Positions 1 through 7,298 of a stretch of DNA of 10,127 bases are shown here, one piece after another. Every line of letters begins with the position of its first letter. The first letter of the stretch is position 1. The notes below the pieces were generated by a model that saw only the letters and a program-made list of their open reading frames with translations, was not told where the DNA came from and ran no database searches. Origin of the DNA: an uncultured Blautia sp. (GTDB taxonomy: Bacteria; Bacillota; Clostridia; Lachnospirales; Lachnospiraceae); NCBI GenBank assembly GCA_934409175.1, contig CAKRVX010000076.1:1-10127 (forward strand), read 5' to 3'. The position numbers and the translations under genes are program-made.

Positions 1-277
1 CATCCTGATTTTTCACATTTACAAGTTTGGTACTTCCATTCTGAATCACCAGAACTGCACAAGGAGTCATTTTACCGGCCATACCGCCACCGCCATTATC
101 TTTCTTTTCTCCTGAAAAAGCACCTGCTCCCACACCAAAGGAAACGTCTACCAACGGAAGAATAATCGTATCCCCCACATGAATGGCATCTCCAACTACT
201 GTCTTGGCAGAAATAAAGCTGTCCATTCCCTTAAATAATGAATTTACTGTTTCTTTGAAATTATTCTCGTTTGCCAT
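1..277 (-). CDS. ytfJ: Sporulation protein YtfJ/GerW family, 3' end cut by window edge
   Basis: The visible 92 residues start MANENNFKETVNSLFKGM and run off the left edge, so the C-terminus is missing. The Gly-rich stretch with GVGAGAF, then GGGGMAGKMTPCAVLVI, is typical of the YtfJ (GerW) spore family; full proteins in this family are usually about 120-150 residues. In Bacillus the homologue is made in the forespore and affects germination; its biochemical activity is not known. There is no signal peptide or membrane segment. The gene begins 2 nt after the stop of the DUF2953 gene, and its AGGAGG ribosome site (286-291) lies inside the last codons of that gene, which suggests translational coupling. 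A DUF2953 gene next to ytfJ also occurs in Bacillus (ytfI-ytfJ), which supports the call. Confidence 0.9.
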   Translation of the reverse strand, partial: MANENNFKETVNSLFKGMDSFISAKTVVGDAIHVGDTIILPLVDVSFGVGAGAFSGEKKDNGGGGMAGKMTPCAVLVIQNGSTKLVNVKNQD

Positions 278-279
278 TC

Positions 280-1278
280 TTATGCCCTCCTGGTTTTCCA
301 TCTTTTTATGACATATTTAATATTTTTATTAAAATAAATCACTATTGCAGCTCTTACAAATACAAATCCATAAATTCTGCCTCTGACACTTATATTCCCT
401 CTAAAAGAATTTTCTCCCTGAAACAGCGGTATAATCTCCACGCAGTTTTTATGAAACGGAATCGTCATTCCCAGGACTGCCAGAATGCTTCCTGTCACTG
501 CCGGATCCTCACAGGAAAAAGTCACTGTCCCTTCTGTCTTTGTGGGTAATACATGCCTGAGCAGAAATTTTGCATTTTTCCATACCAGAGAAATTGCAGC
601 TTTTACTCTTGGATGTTCCAGAAATTCCTTCCACCAACTGACATTCCCGGTAATTTTTTTTAACACTGAACGAATATTGCGTAATATCGAACGGATTCTT
701 TCAGAAAAATTTTTAATTCTGGAGATCAATGCTGAAAATGGATTTCGCCTTTGTTTCTTTTCCGGTGATTCAGATTCTTCTGTATCAGGTTTTTCCTGTA
801 TCTGAGTCTGCTTCGGCAGTTCTGATTTTATGTGAATTTCCTGTTCTGATTCTGTTCTGGAAAATTCTGCTGTATCCACTGTCTGATTCGCCGTATCTTC
901 CTCTGATTTTACTGTCTTCTTCTGTGGGACTGTCATCTTTCCCGATTTTATTTCAGCTTCTTTGTTCTTCTTTCCTGTTGGTTCTGATTTTCTCTGTTTT
1001 CGTTTTTTCAACAATTCACTTACCGGAATCCCAAATAAGTGAAAAAAAGTCTCCAGCTCGCCATCTCTCCATTCCGCTTTCAATGATACTCCGTGAAACA
1101 GCCAGCTGACACATCCCTGTCCTGTGACCTGCCTCCAGTCATCCTGTTCTTTCACCACACAGGCTTTGTACCTTACAGGGCAAAACAGGATCAGTAATAC
1201 CGCAAGCAAAACAAGACCTAACAGAATTCCAAGCAGAATCAGTATAAATTTTATGATCAGCCATAAAATATGTAGCAT
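280..1278 (-). CDS. DUF2953 family membrane-anchored protein (YtfI-like)
   Basis: This 332-residue protein opens with one long hydrophobic segment (about residues 4-33), then a short folded part (about 36-90). A very polar Lys/Glu/Ser/Thr-rich linker follows (about 91-178), and then the C-terminal DUF2953 region (about 215-315), with a second hydrophobic patch near 303-316. The N-terminal segment has no obvious signal-peptidase site, so it probably stays as an anchor. The function of DUF2953 is unknown; its link to ytfJ in Bacillus and here points to sporulation. The start ATG is 4 nt after the stop of the gene upstream, with an AGGTGA ribosome site that contains that stop codon. The last residues Arg-Arg are written AGG AGG and double as the ribosome site for ytfJ. 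The family call rests on architecture plus gene context and is fairly secure; the function is inference. Confidence 0.8.
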   Translation of the reverse strand: MLHILWLIIKFILILLGILLGLVLLAVLLILFCPVRYKACVVKEQDDWRQVTGQGCVSWLFHGVSLKAEWRDGELETFFHLFGIPVSELLKKRKQRKSEPTGKKNKEAEIKSGKMTVPQKKTVKSEEDTANQTVDTAEFSRTESEQEIHIKSELPKQTQIQEKPDTEESESPEKKQRRNPFSALISRIKNFSERIRSILRNIRSVLKKITGNVSWWKEFLEHPRVKAAISLVWKNAKFLLRHVLPTKTEGTVTFSCEDPAVTGSILAVLGMTIPFHKNCVEIIPLFQGENSFRGNISVRGRIYGFVFVRAAIVIYFNKNIKYVIKRWKTRRA

Positions 1279-1282
1279 ATAT

Positions 1283-1594
1283 TCACCTGTTTTCTATATA
1301 TTCTGTAATCCGAAAAGCCCCAGTCGCTCTGTATACTTCATCGACCAGATTTTTCACCATTTCCAGTGCTTCCTCTTTGTCACCTGCCATACCGATGATA
1401 GGAGGACAGATTCTGCAGAAGCTTTTCTGTATAAGCATATCTGCCGGAATCACATCCATTATATTAGCTGGATTCTCCGAAAGAGTCAGAAGATAAATAC
1501 CATGAACATACTTTCCGGCATCAAGTCGTCTTTTTATTTTTTCTGGTTTTCTGACGTTCTCGCCAACGCGATAACCTTCCTGCCATCTCAGCAT
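1283..1594 (-). CDS. Small conserved-looking protein of unknown function in the ytfJ operon
   Basis: I do not recognise this 103-residue protein. It has a basic N-terminal third (residues 1-28), then a mixed hydrophobic core with GKYVHGIYLLTLSENP (27-42) and a Cys-x2-Cys pair in SFCRICPP (C60, C63). The Asp/Glu-rich tail (71-103) looks helical. There is no signal peptide or membrane helix, so it is probably cytosolic. An in-frame TGA lies directly before the ATG, so the start cannot lie further upstream. The sequence in front (GAGAGG and AGGTGA) gives ribosome-binding matches. Four bases separate its stop from the DUF2953 start, and the stop is part of that gene's ribosome site, so it is the first gene of a three-gene operon with DUF2953 and ytfJ. 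That position suggests, but does not prove, a sporulation role. Confidence 0.72.
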   Translation of the reverse strand: MLRWQEGYRVGENVRKPEKIKRRLDAGKYVHGIYLLTLSENPANIMDVIPADMLIQKSFCRICPPIIGMAGDKEEALEMVKNLVDEVYRATGAFRITEYIENR

Positions 1595-1614
1595 TCATTC
1601 ACCTGTCCTCTCTC

Positions 1615-1668
1615 CAATAATTATTGTCTTATATAACAGTGATTCCCTCTTTTTCGGAAATTTAAACA
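1615..1668 (-). promoter_or_regulatory. Upstream region of the ytfJ operon, with a 12-bp palindrome
   Basis: This is the only gap between the Nudix terminator and the small unknown gene, so a promoter for the three-gene operon should lie here. TTATAT at 1631-1636 is a weak -10 candidate without a convincing -35. A perfect palindrome CAATAATTATTG (1615-1626) lies just upstream of the ribosome site and could be an operator, or simply AT-rich chance. No clear sigma-F or sigma-G type elements were seen. Confidence 0.3.
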
Positions 1669-1690
1669 GGGCTGCGTAAAAACACAGCCC
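1658..1690 (-). terminator. Intrinsic terminator of the Nudix gene
   Basis: An 8-bp stem GGGCTGTG / CGCAGCCC (one G-U pair) with a 6-base loop starts 7 nt after the Nudix stop codon. It is followed by TGTTTAAATTT, a moderately U-rich tail. It separates the Nudix gene from the ytfJ operon. Confidence 0.75.
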
Positions 1691-1697
1691 AGTTTCG

Positions 1698-2153
1698 TTA
1701 ATAATACTTATGCTGTTTTCCCCAGAGTCCGTTACTTCTCATCTCCAGATATTCCTGATAAGCCTTTTCCACAATTTGCTTCTCATTGGAAAAACGTAAC
1801 AGATGGTAGATCTCATGAAACTTATAGTATCCTGAATCTACAAAGAACTCCTCTCTTTGGGGCTTACTATGATAATTATCCGCAGTCATCAGATACCAGT
1901 GTACCTCTTTCGTAACCACGTCCTCCGGAACTGTAAAATTGTACTGACTCTTTCCGATATATTTCACAATAGTTGCCCTTACACCTGCTTCTTCCATCAC
2001 TTCACGCAATGCAGTCTGCTCATGTGTCTCTCCTGCTTCCACTGTTCCTTTCGGCAATACCCAGCCCTCATAACGGTTCCTGTAAGATTTATACAATGTA
2101 AGAATCTTACCCCGATGAATTACCACACCGCCACAGCTCGTTGCTTCTATCAT
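1698..2153 (-). CDS. Nudix hydrolase
   Basis: This 151-residue protein is a single Nudix domain. The Nudix box GX5EX7REUXEEXGU is complete at residues 36-58 (G36, E42, R50, E51, E54, E55, G57), so the metal-binding glutamates are present and the enzyme should be active. Family members hydrolyse nucleoside diphosphates linked to another group (X). The substrate cannot be read from the sequence. The small size and the opening SCGGVVIHRGKILTL resemble the diadenosine-polyphosphate/MutT-like group, but that is only a resemblance. The C-terminal helix region (about 112-140) may shape the substrate pocket. An AGGAGG site lies 9 nt before the ATG. The gene is alone between its own promoter and terminator, so it is a one-gene unit. 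Confidence 0.93.
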   Translation of the reverse strand: MIEATSCGGVVIHRGKILTLYKSYRNRYEGWVLPKGTVEAGETHEQTALREVMEEAGVRATIVKYIGKSQYNFTVPEDVVTKEVHWYLMTADNYHSKPQREEFFVDSGYYKFHEIYHLLRFSNEKQIVEKAYQEYLEMRSNGLWGKQHKYY

Positions 2154-2180
2154 AATGCAATCCCTCCTGTTTTGCGTGGT

Positions 2181-2225
2181 ATTATAAACTGACTATAGTA
2201 TACCTCTTTTTCTTTAAACCCGCAA
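2181..2225 (-). promoter_or_regulatory. Promoter of the Nudix gene
   Basis: TTGCGG (-35, 2220-2225) and TATACT (-10, 2197-2202) are 17 bp apart on the minus strand, matching a housekeeping sigma-A layout. A perfect TATAAT at 2181-2186 nearer the gene is a second -10 candidate but lacks a matching -35. The -35 box lies only a few bases beyond the U-tract of the preceding terminator, so the units are packed tightly. Confidence 0.6.
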
Positions 2226-2227
2226 CC

Positions 2228-2277
2228 AGAAAAACACAAAATCCTCCGTCATGAGTATCACTCATTACGAAGGATTT
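2228..2277 (-). terminator. Intrinsic terminator of the zapA-U32-SEDS-PBP cluster
   Basis: A long near-perfect hairpin has arms 2260-2277 and 2239-2256 (18 positions, with one G-U pair and one A-G mismatch) and a 3-base loop. It is followed on the minus strand by TGTGTTTTTCT. It starts 9 nt after the PBP stop codon. The opposite strand lacks a good U-run, so it works in one direction. Confidence 0.9.
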
Positions 2278-2286
2278 CTGTTCGAT

Positions 2287-3771
2287 TTAATTATCATAAT
2301 GGTATGCGTCAAAAATCTGTCCTGCAATAGGAACTGCCGCTTCACTTCCAGTACCGCCATTTTCTACGATGACAGCTACCACCAGATCCGGATTATCTAC
2401 GTTGGAATAACCAATAAACCAGGAATGGCTGGAACCGTTCTCGTCAAATTCCGCAGATCCGGTCTTTCCGGCCACTGTATAGCCTCTTCCATTCAAAGCG
2501 GAAGCCGTTCCGTTTTCCACAACGCCTTTCATCAGTTTTCCCAGAAGATTTGCCTCATTGGTGGTCATCAGACGTTTATATTTCTCAGGTTCTGTAGTCT
2601 TCACTGTTTCACCGCTGTTGCTTACCACCGAATCGATCAGATATGGTTTCATAAGTTCACCGCCATTTGCAATGGCACTGGTGATCAACGCCATATGCAT
2701 AGGCGAAACAAGAGTATTTCCCTGTCCAATAGCTGTCTGCATAACCTCTGCCACCGAAGATTTTCCCGTAAGTGTGAAAGTACTCTTTTTATATGAAGCA
2801 AGAGGAAGGCTTTTATTAAACAGCAGATTCTCTGCAGTTTCTCTGAGGGAATTTCCTCCCAGCATAGTTCCAATTTCTGCAAAAGCACTGTTGCAGGAAT
2901 TGGCAAAGGCACTGTAAAAATCTTCCTGTCCATGCACAGTTCCTCCATAACATCGGATCGTATGATCTTCTTTTGTAATACTTCCCTCACACAGATAGGA
3001 AAATCCCTCCAGAGTCCCCTTGGTTCTGAAGTAATCCAATGCCGTTACCACTTTAAAAGTTGAACCCGGCGGATATGCTCCATTGGTGGCACGGTTTAAA
3101 AGACTGCTGTCGTTCTGATCATTGACCAATGTATCCCAGTTATCCGCAATGGTATTCGGATCAAAATCAGGTTTGCTTAATTCTACCAGAATCTTTCCTG
3201 TAGAAGGTTCTATGGCAACTACTGCTCCCCTTCGGTCTCCCAGAGCATTATAAGCGGTGGTCTGAAGATCTGCATTCAATGTTGTCATAACGGAATCTCC
3301 GGTATTTTTCTGATTTTTAAATTCATTTTTTAACTGATTCAGGAAAAACTCATGAGAGGTCAGAAGCTGAAAATTCGCCTCTGATTCCAGTCCGCTTTTA
3401 CCATTGGTATCATATCCGACAACATGGGCAAATATATTAGAATACGGATAAGTTCTCTCTTCCGTTCCATCTTCATACACGTTTGTCTGTGCAAGCACCT
3501 GTCCGTCTGATGATATGATCTTTCCCCTTACCACACGATCAGAAAAGCTGTCCTGTCTGGTATTATAAGGACTGTTAATAAAATCATCACTTTTTACCTG
3601 ATCAAAATAAATCAGATATCCTATAAGGCTGACAAAAATCAGTACAAAAAAGCAGGATACAAAAGTATATTCCCTGTTGCGGGATCTTCTTTTCCTAGAA
3701 ATTTCCTGAGTTTTGCGCTTCTGCAGCTTCCTGAGCTCTTTGCGCCGCTTCCTTTCTTCGTTGTCTCTCAA
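2287..3771 (-). CDS. Class B penicillin-binding protein (D,D-transpeptidase)
   Basis: The 494-residue protein crosslinks peptidoglycan stem peptides outside the membrane. It has a very basic cytoplasmic tail (1-34), one membrane anchor (about 35-56), a short dimerisation-like region (about 80-165) and a transpeptidase domain (about 180-490). All three active-site motifs are present: STFK with the nucleophile S237, SCN at 292-294, and KTG at 436-438. The short N-terminal part without a glycosyltransferase domain fits the PbpA-like class B type that partners a SEDS protein, and the SEDS gene is directly upstream. The start is uncertain. This frame has no ATG near its 5' end; the best choice is the TTG at 3769-3771, with a GAGG-type site about 9 nt upstream. 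It makes the gene overlap the SEDS gene by 77 nt. A later non-ATG start would remove part of the basic tail but not the anchor. Confidence 0.93.
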   Translation of the reverse strand: MRDNEERKRRKELRKLQKRKTQEISRKRRSRNREYTFVSCFFVLIFVSLIGYLIYFDQVKSDDFINSPYNTRQDSFSDRVVRGKIISSDGQVLAQTNVYEDGTEERTYPYSNIFAHVVGYDTNGKSGLESEANFQLLTSHEFFLNQLKNEFKNQKNTGDSVMTTLNADLQTTAYNALGDRRGAVVAIEPSTGKILVELSKPDFDPNTIADNWDTLVNDQNDSSLLNRATNGAYPPGSTFKVVTALDYFRTKGTLEGFSYLCEGSITKEDHTIRCYGGTVHGQEDFYSAFANSCNSAFAEIGTMLGGNSLRETAENLLFNKSLPLASYKKSTFTLTGKSSVAEVMQTAIGQGNTLVSPMHMALITSAIANGGELMKPYLIDSVVSNSGETVKTTEPEKYKRLMTTNEANLLGKLMKGVVENGTASALNGRGYTVAGKTGSAEFDENGSSHSWFIGYSNVDNPDLVVAVIVENGGTGSEAAVPIAGQIFDAYHYDN

Positions 3772-5068
3772 TTTCTTCGTCCTCGTCTTCTCTCAAAATA
3801 TACAGGCCCTGAATGATCGCCAGCATTAACACAGTACTTGCAACAGAACTTCCTCCATAGCTTACCAATGGAAGTGTTACACCTGTCATTGGTATGAATT
3901 TCGTAGCTCCGCCCACAGTCAGAAATACCTGAAAAGCGTATTCAGTACCCAGTCCCAGTGCTATCAGTTTATAAAATGGTTTTTTGATCTTAAGAGATAT
4001 ATTTACGATCATCAGGAAAAAATTCATACATACCAGAATCAGGCAGATTGCAAATATTCCTCCCAGTTCCTCACAGATCGCGCTGAAAATAAAATCATTT
4101 TTTACAACCGGAATCTTTTCAGGTGATCCCTGGCAAAGCCCCATTCCAAACCATCCGCCTGTACCTATGGCAAACAACGACTGTACGATCTGATAACCCT
4201 CATTCTGATAAACTGCCATGGGATCTTTCCACGCAGTCACTCTTTGCCTTACATGATTAAACAGATGGTAAGCAACCACAGAACCTGCTGCTCCGGCGCC
4301 CAAACCCAGGCCCAGATATCCCACATTCTTAGATGCTACATAAACCATCACCAGATATGCCACAAAAAAGATTACAGCGCTTCCAAGGTCTCTGGACAAT
4401 ACAAGAATTCCCACATGAAGTCCTGCTATAACTGTAGCCTGAACGACCTTTCTGAAATCAGCGCCTCGCTGAAGCAATGCAGCCATAAAAAATACAAATG
4501 TGATCTTAATAGCCTCAGATGGCTGAATTCCCATCAGAGAAAGCTTGGCTCCATAGCTTGTCCTGGCCAGTACCAGAACTGCCGCCAGTAAAACAACACC
4601 AATCCCTGCGTAGATCCATGTCAGATCCCTCAGAAATTTCATCTTGCGGATCAGAACCGGCACGATCAATGCCACTGCATTAACTCCTGCAACAATCACA
4701 AGCTGTCTGGTAGCTGTTGCAGGATCCAGCCTGCATAACATAATAAATCCAACACTAAGCAACATGCACATATTATTTAATAATAAAATGGATGCTTTTT
4801 TATATAACAGTCTGTATACAATCTGAAGGGCTGCAAAAAAAGCCATCATTTCAATATAAAACAGTACAACCTGAAATCTGTCTGTTTTCAGATAAATTAC
4901 CATAAATGCAGTGAAATCCATAAAAAAGATCAACATCAGCTGCTGTCTGAGAGATTCATTCCTTTCCTCCTCACTCTGCTGCTTCACCATATAGAAACAA
5001 TGGAAAGTATAAATCACCATCAGGGTAAGAATCACATATTTGGATAATTCGACAATCACATTAATCAT
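3695..5068 (-). CDS. SEDS-family peptidoglycan glycosyltransferase (FtsW/RodA/SpoVE type)
   Basis: This 457-residue, multi-helix membrane protein polymerises lipid II into glycan strands together with a class B PBP. Family hallmarks are QPSEAIKI (182-189), SRDLGSA (225-231), and the extracellular WKDP...GYQ..QS segment (280-297), whose D282 sits where the catalytic Asp of RodA/FtsW lies. Also present are NDFIFSAICEELG (324-336) and GVTLPLVSYGGSS (396-408). Relative to typical family members of about 370-420 residues there is extra hydrophobic sequence at the N-terminus (about 1-90) and a highly charged cytoplasmic tail (426-457, rich in Asp/Glu/Arg/Gln/Ala). The ATG lies 5 nt after the U32 stop; GAGGAG in the end of that gene may serve as ribosome site. 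The partner PBP gene overlaps the tail. Whether the pair acts in division, elongation or sporulation cannot be decided; zapA nearby favours division. Confidence 0.95.
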   Translation of the reverse strand: MINVIVELSKYVILTLMVIYTFHCFYMVKQQSEEERNESLRQQLMLIFFMDFTAFMVIYLKTDRFQVVLFYIEMMAFFAALQIVYRLLYKKASILLLNNMCMLLSVGFIMLCRLDPATATRQLVIVAGVNAVALIVPVLIRKMKFLRDLTWIYAGIGVVLLAAVLVLARTSYGAKLSLMGIQPSEAIKITFVFFMAALLQRGADFRKVVQATVIAGLHVGILVLSRDLGSAVIFFVAYLVMVYVASKNVGYLGLGLGAGAAGSVVAYHLFNHVRQRVTAWKDPMAVYQNEGYQIVQSLFAIGTGGWFGMGLCQGSPEKIPVVKNDFIFSAICEELGGIFAICLILVCMNFFLMIVNISLKIKKPFYKLIALGLGTEYAFQVFLTVGGATKFIPMTGVTLPLVSYGGSSVASTVLMLAIIQGLYILREDEDEEIERQRRKEAAQRAQEAAEAQNSGNF

Positions 5069-5073
5069 ATGCC

Positions 5074-7239
5074 TTACTCGGCTCCTCTTTTAAAATGTCC
5101 CTTAGTATAGTCTCTCTTCGGCGGATTGGCTCCATCCAGATAAACACTTTTAAACTCATCAAAAATTTTCACTGCCTGCTGCGGTTTCTCTGTAGTAAAG
5201 GAAAGTCTCAGAGAACATAATCCCAGCTTCTCTACCTGTTCTTTCTCTTTCAGCAGGCCATATGGGATGCTATTATAGATGATATTATAGCAAGGTCCGC
5301 AATATCCTGTATTTTCCATTTTCCATGGATTGCAATAACATACTGCCGAAAATTCCTTACCATATCGGTCCCTCAATGACACCCATTCCTCTTTCTGATT
5401 ACAGCCATAAAGATTCTTATGAACGCATTGGGCAGATACCATAAGTGGCAGATATCCATAAATCAGCATTTCGCTGTGCAGGTTATCTCTATGTCTGATT
5501 TCTCCCTCATTAAGTTCCAATGGTACGGTATTTCTCAATACATTCTGCTCATCCCAGAATGCGACAGCTCTGTCATTCCATGTATACATGCTGTGGTCCA
5601 GCACACATTTTTCTGCCAGTCCAGCTTCTTTCAATGCAGCAAACGCCTCCAGATTCCTTACAAGGAATCCCGTCATTCCCTGACTCAGCCATTCCCGGGC
5701 AGTCTCTAAAAATCCAGGCGGAAGCTCTCCTCTCATAATATGTGGTGTGGTAAGATACATTTCCAGGCCTCGTTCAGCTCCCTTTCCAAGGAATTTCTCC
5801 ATGACCGAAAACGGGAGATACATCCCACGTATCCCTTCTCTTTTATATAACGCGAGAGCTGTGTCTATATCTTCACAGGAAACATAAACCGGAAGATTTT
5901 CTGTTTGTTTTTTATTTTTTCGGTCTGTCTTCCAGGAAACGCAGGGAACCTCTTCCCGTTTAAATGGTTTTATCAGTTCCTGTTCCAGACTTTCCAGAGC
6001 CTGACGTCTGGTTTCATTCAAAGTCTTCATGGGAATAAAAATATTTTCGTCCATCTGAATTTCCAGATTCTCCCACTCAAACGGAGTGTTTCCAAGCTTC
6101 TCCATCTGTACACGTACCCGTTCCTCAGTCAACGGCTGGCTCTGCGCATACTGAACCTCCCCGGCTGCAGCAGAAGCATGGATTCCCCGGCAGGACAGAT
6201 TCAGAATGGCCGGACTTCCCGGAAACAGAATCAGACTTCCCTGTATTTTCTCTTTTTTCTTTTTTAAAGAGACTGTAACATCGCCGGTTTTCCTTTCATT
6301 GGTAAAAGCCATCATAGAGGAACCGTTTTGCTGTTTATAATAACCACTGCAGGAACCGCCTCTGTTAAAAAGATCCAGCAGATATTTCTTATCCTTTTCT
6401 TCTACCCTGTAATGATCTGCACCTTTTTCAAACAGGCGGTCCAGATATTTACGATAGACCGAAGTCACTCCTGCTGTATATCCCGGCTGTTTCATCCTTC
6501 CCTCGATTTTCAGGGAAACGACTCCTGCATTCAGAATCTGTGGCAGGATTTCAATCGTTGAAATATCCTTCAGACTCAACGGACACAGGTTCTTTTTTCC
6601 ATCATAGCGTTTCCCACATAATGCCGTTTCATACGGAAGCCTGCAGGGCTGGGCACATCTGCCCCTGTTTCCGCTTCTTCCTCCCAGAATACTGCTCATA
6701 AGACACTGTCCTGAATAACTGTAGCATAAAGCTCCATGAACAAAAGACTCTATTTCTATCGGACTGGCTTCGTGCATCTTCCAGATTTCTTCCAGTGAAA
6801 GTTCCCTGGCCGTTACAACTCTGGCAGCCCCCTGTTCTTCCAGAAATTTCATTCCTTCCGGTCCCGTAACCGTCATCTGCGTGCTGGCATGAAGATGAAG
6901 TCCCGGAAACATTTCCCGGATTGCAGTAAACACTCCTATATCCTGTACAATAACCGCATCCAGTCCTTCCCTGTAATAAGGAAGCAGATATTCATACAGC
7001 TGCTCTGACAGTTCTCTGTTCTTAAATAATGTATTGACTGTAAGATAAAGCTTTTTTCCATGAAGATGAGCTGTATCGATTGCCCGCAAAAGCTCCTCTT
7101 CTTCAAAATTCTTTGCATAGGCTCTGGCCCCAAATGCCGAACCTCCCACATACACCGCATCTGCTCCTGCTCCCAGGGCCGCCTCAAATCCCTCATAAGA
7201 GCCTGCCGGTGCCAGAAGTTCAATCTCTTCCCTTCTCAA
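5074..7239 (-). CDS. U32 family protein with C-terminal DUF3656-like region (RlhA-like probable RNA hydroxylase)
   Basis: The protein is 721 residues from the chosen start. The N-terminal half is a U32 domain (ELLAPAG from about residue 7) with a perfect U32 signature at 164-182 (E-S-F-x2-G-A-L-C-x4-G-x-C-x-M-S). C172, C179, C195 or C199, and C219 could bind the Fe-S cluster known in U32 relatives such as UbiU. The C-terminal half matches the extended form seen in E. coli RlhA, which hydroxylates 23S rRNA C2501; it has a second Cys set (C605, C613, C634, C636, C647, C650). Older 'collagenase-like peptidase' names are probably misleading; RNA hydroxylation is inference. The TTG at 7237-7239 was chosen because AGGAGG lies 6 nt before it; the upstream in-frame GTG at 7275 sits inside a hairpin with no ribosome site. 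The gene lies between zapA and the SEDS gene. Confidence 0.92.
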   Translation of the reverse strand: MRREEIELLAPAGSYEGFEAALGAGADAVYVGGSAFGARAYAKNFEEEELLRAIDTAHLHGKKLYLTVNTLFKNRELSEQLYEYLLPYYREGLDAVIVQDIGVFTAIREMFPGLHLHASTQMTVTGPEGMKFLEEQGAARVVTARELSLEEIWKMHEASPIEIESFVHGALCYSYSGQCLMSSILGGRSGNRGRCAQPCRLPYETALCGKRYDGKKNLCPLSLKDISTIEILPQILNAGVVSLKIEGRMKQPGYTAGVTSVYRKYLDRLFEKGADHYRVEEKDKKYLLDLFNRGGSCSGYYKQQNGSSMMAFTNERKTGDVTVSLKKKKEKIQGSLILFPGSPAILNLSCRGIHASAAAGEVQYAQSQPLTEERVRVQMEKLGNTPFEWENLEIQMDENIFIPMKTLNETRRQALESLEQELIKPFKREEVPCVSWKTDRKNKKQTENLPVYVSCEDIDTALALYKREGIRGMYLPFSVMEKFLGKGAERGLEMYLTTPHIMRGELPPGFLETAREWLSQGMTGFLVRNLEAFAALKEAGLAEKCVLDHSMYTWNDRAVAFWDEQNVLRNTVPLELNEGEIRHRDNLHSEMLIYGYLPLMVSAQCVHKNLYGCNQKEEWVSLRDRYGKEFSAVCYCNPWKMENTGYCGPCYNIIYNSIPYGLLKEKEQVEKLGLCSLRLSFTTEKPQQAVKIFDEFKSVYLDGANPPKRDYTKGHFKRGAE

Positions 7240-7250
7240 CTCATACCTCC
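7237..7250 (-). promoter_or_regulatory. Ribosome binding site that fixes the TTG start of the U32 gene
   Basis: The minus strand reads AGGAGG TATGAG TTG, an ideal 6-nt spacing to TTG. The ATG inside the spacer opens only ATG AGT TGA, so it cannot start the gene. Confidence 0.8.
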
Positions 7251-7264
7251 TGTAAAATTGCAAA

Positions 7265-7290
7265 GGGGAAATCACCGAAGTAATCCCCCC
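7265..7290 (-). terminator. Hairpin with UUCG loop between zapA and the U32 gene (partial terminator or processing site)
   Basis: The minus strand forms an 11-bp stem GGGGGGATTAC / GTGATTTCCCC (three G-U pairs) closed by a C(UUCG)G tetraloop, a very stable loop type. It is followed by TTTGCAATTTT, a broken and weak U-tract. It starts 8 nt after the zapA stop. With no promoter visible between here and the U32 start, it more likely lowers downstream expression or protects the upstream mRNA end than stops transcription fully. Confidence 0.65.
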
Positions 7291-7298
7291 CTCTTTTT

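Noticed and set aside
271..1636. Several plus-strand open frames opposite the DUF2953 and small unknown genes
   Set aside because: They have no ribosome sites, show Cys/Phe/Ser-rich translations typical of antisense frames, and lie fully over well-supported minus-strand genes.
2685..2990. Minus-strand alternative frame inside the PBP gene
   Set aside because: It overlaps the transpeptidase domain, whose SxN motif and surrounding sequence are intact in the main frame; it has no ribosome site.
7240..7275. Longer U32 protein starting at GTG 7275
   Set aside because: That GTG is within the UUCG hairpin, has no ribosome site, and adds 12 residues not expected before the family's ELLAPAG start; AGGAGG lies 6 nt before TTG 7239.
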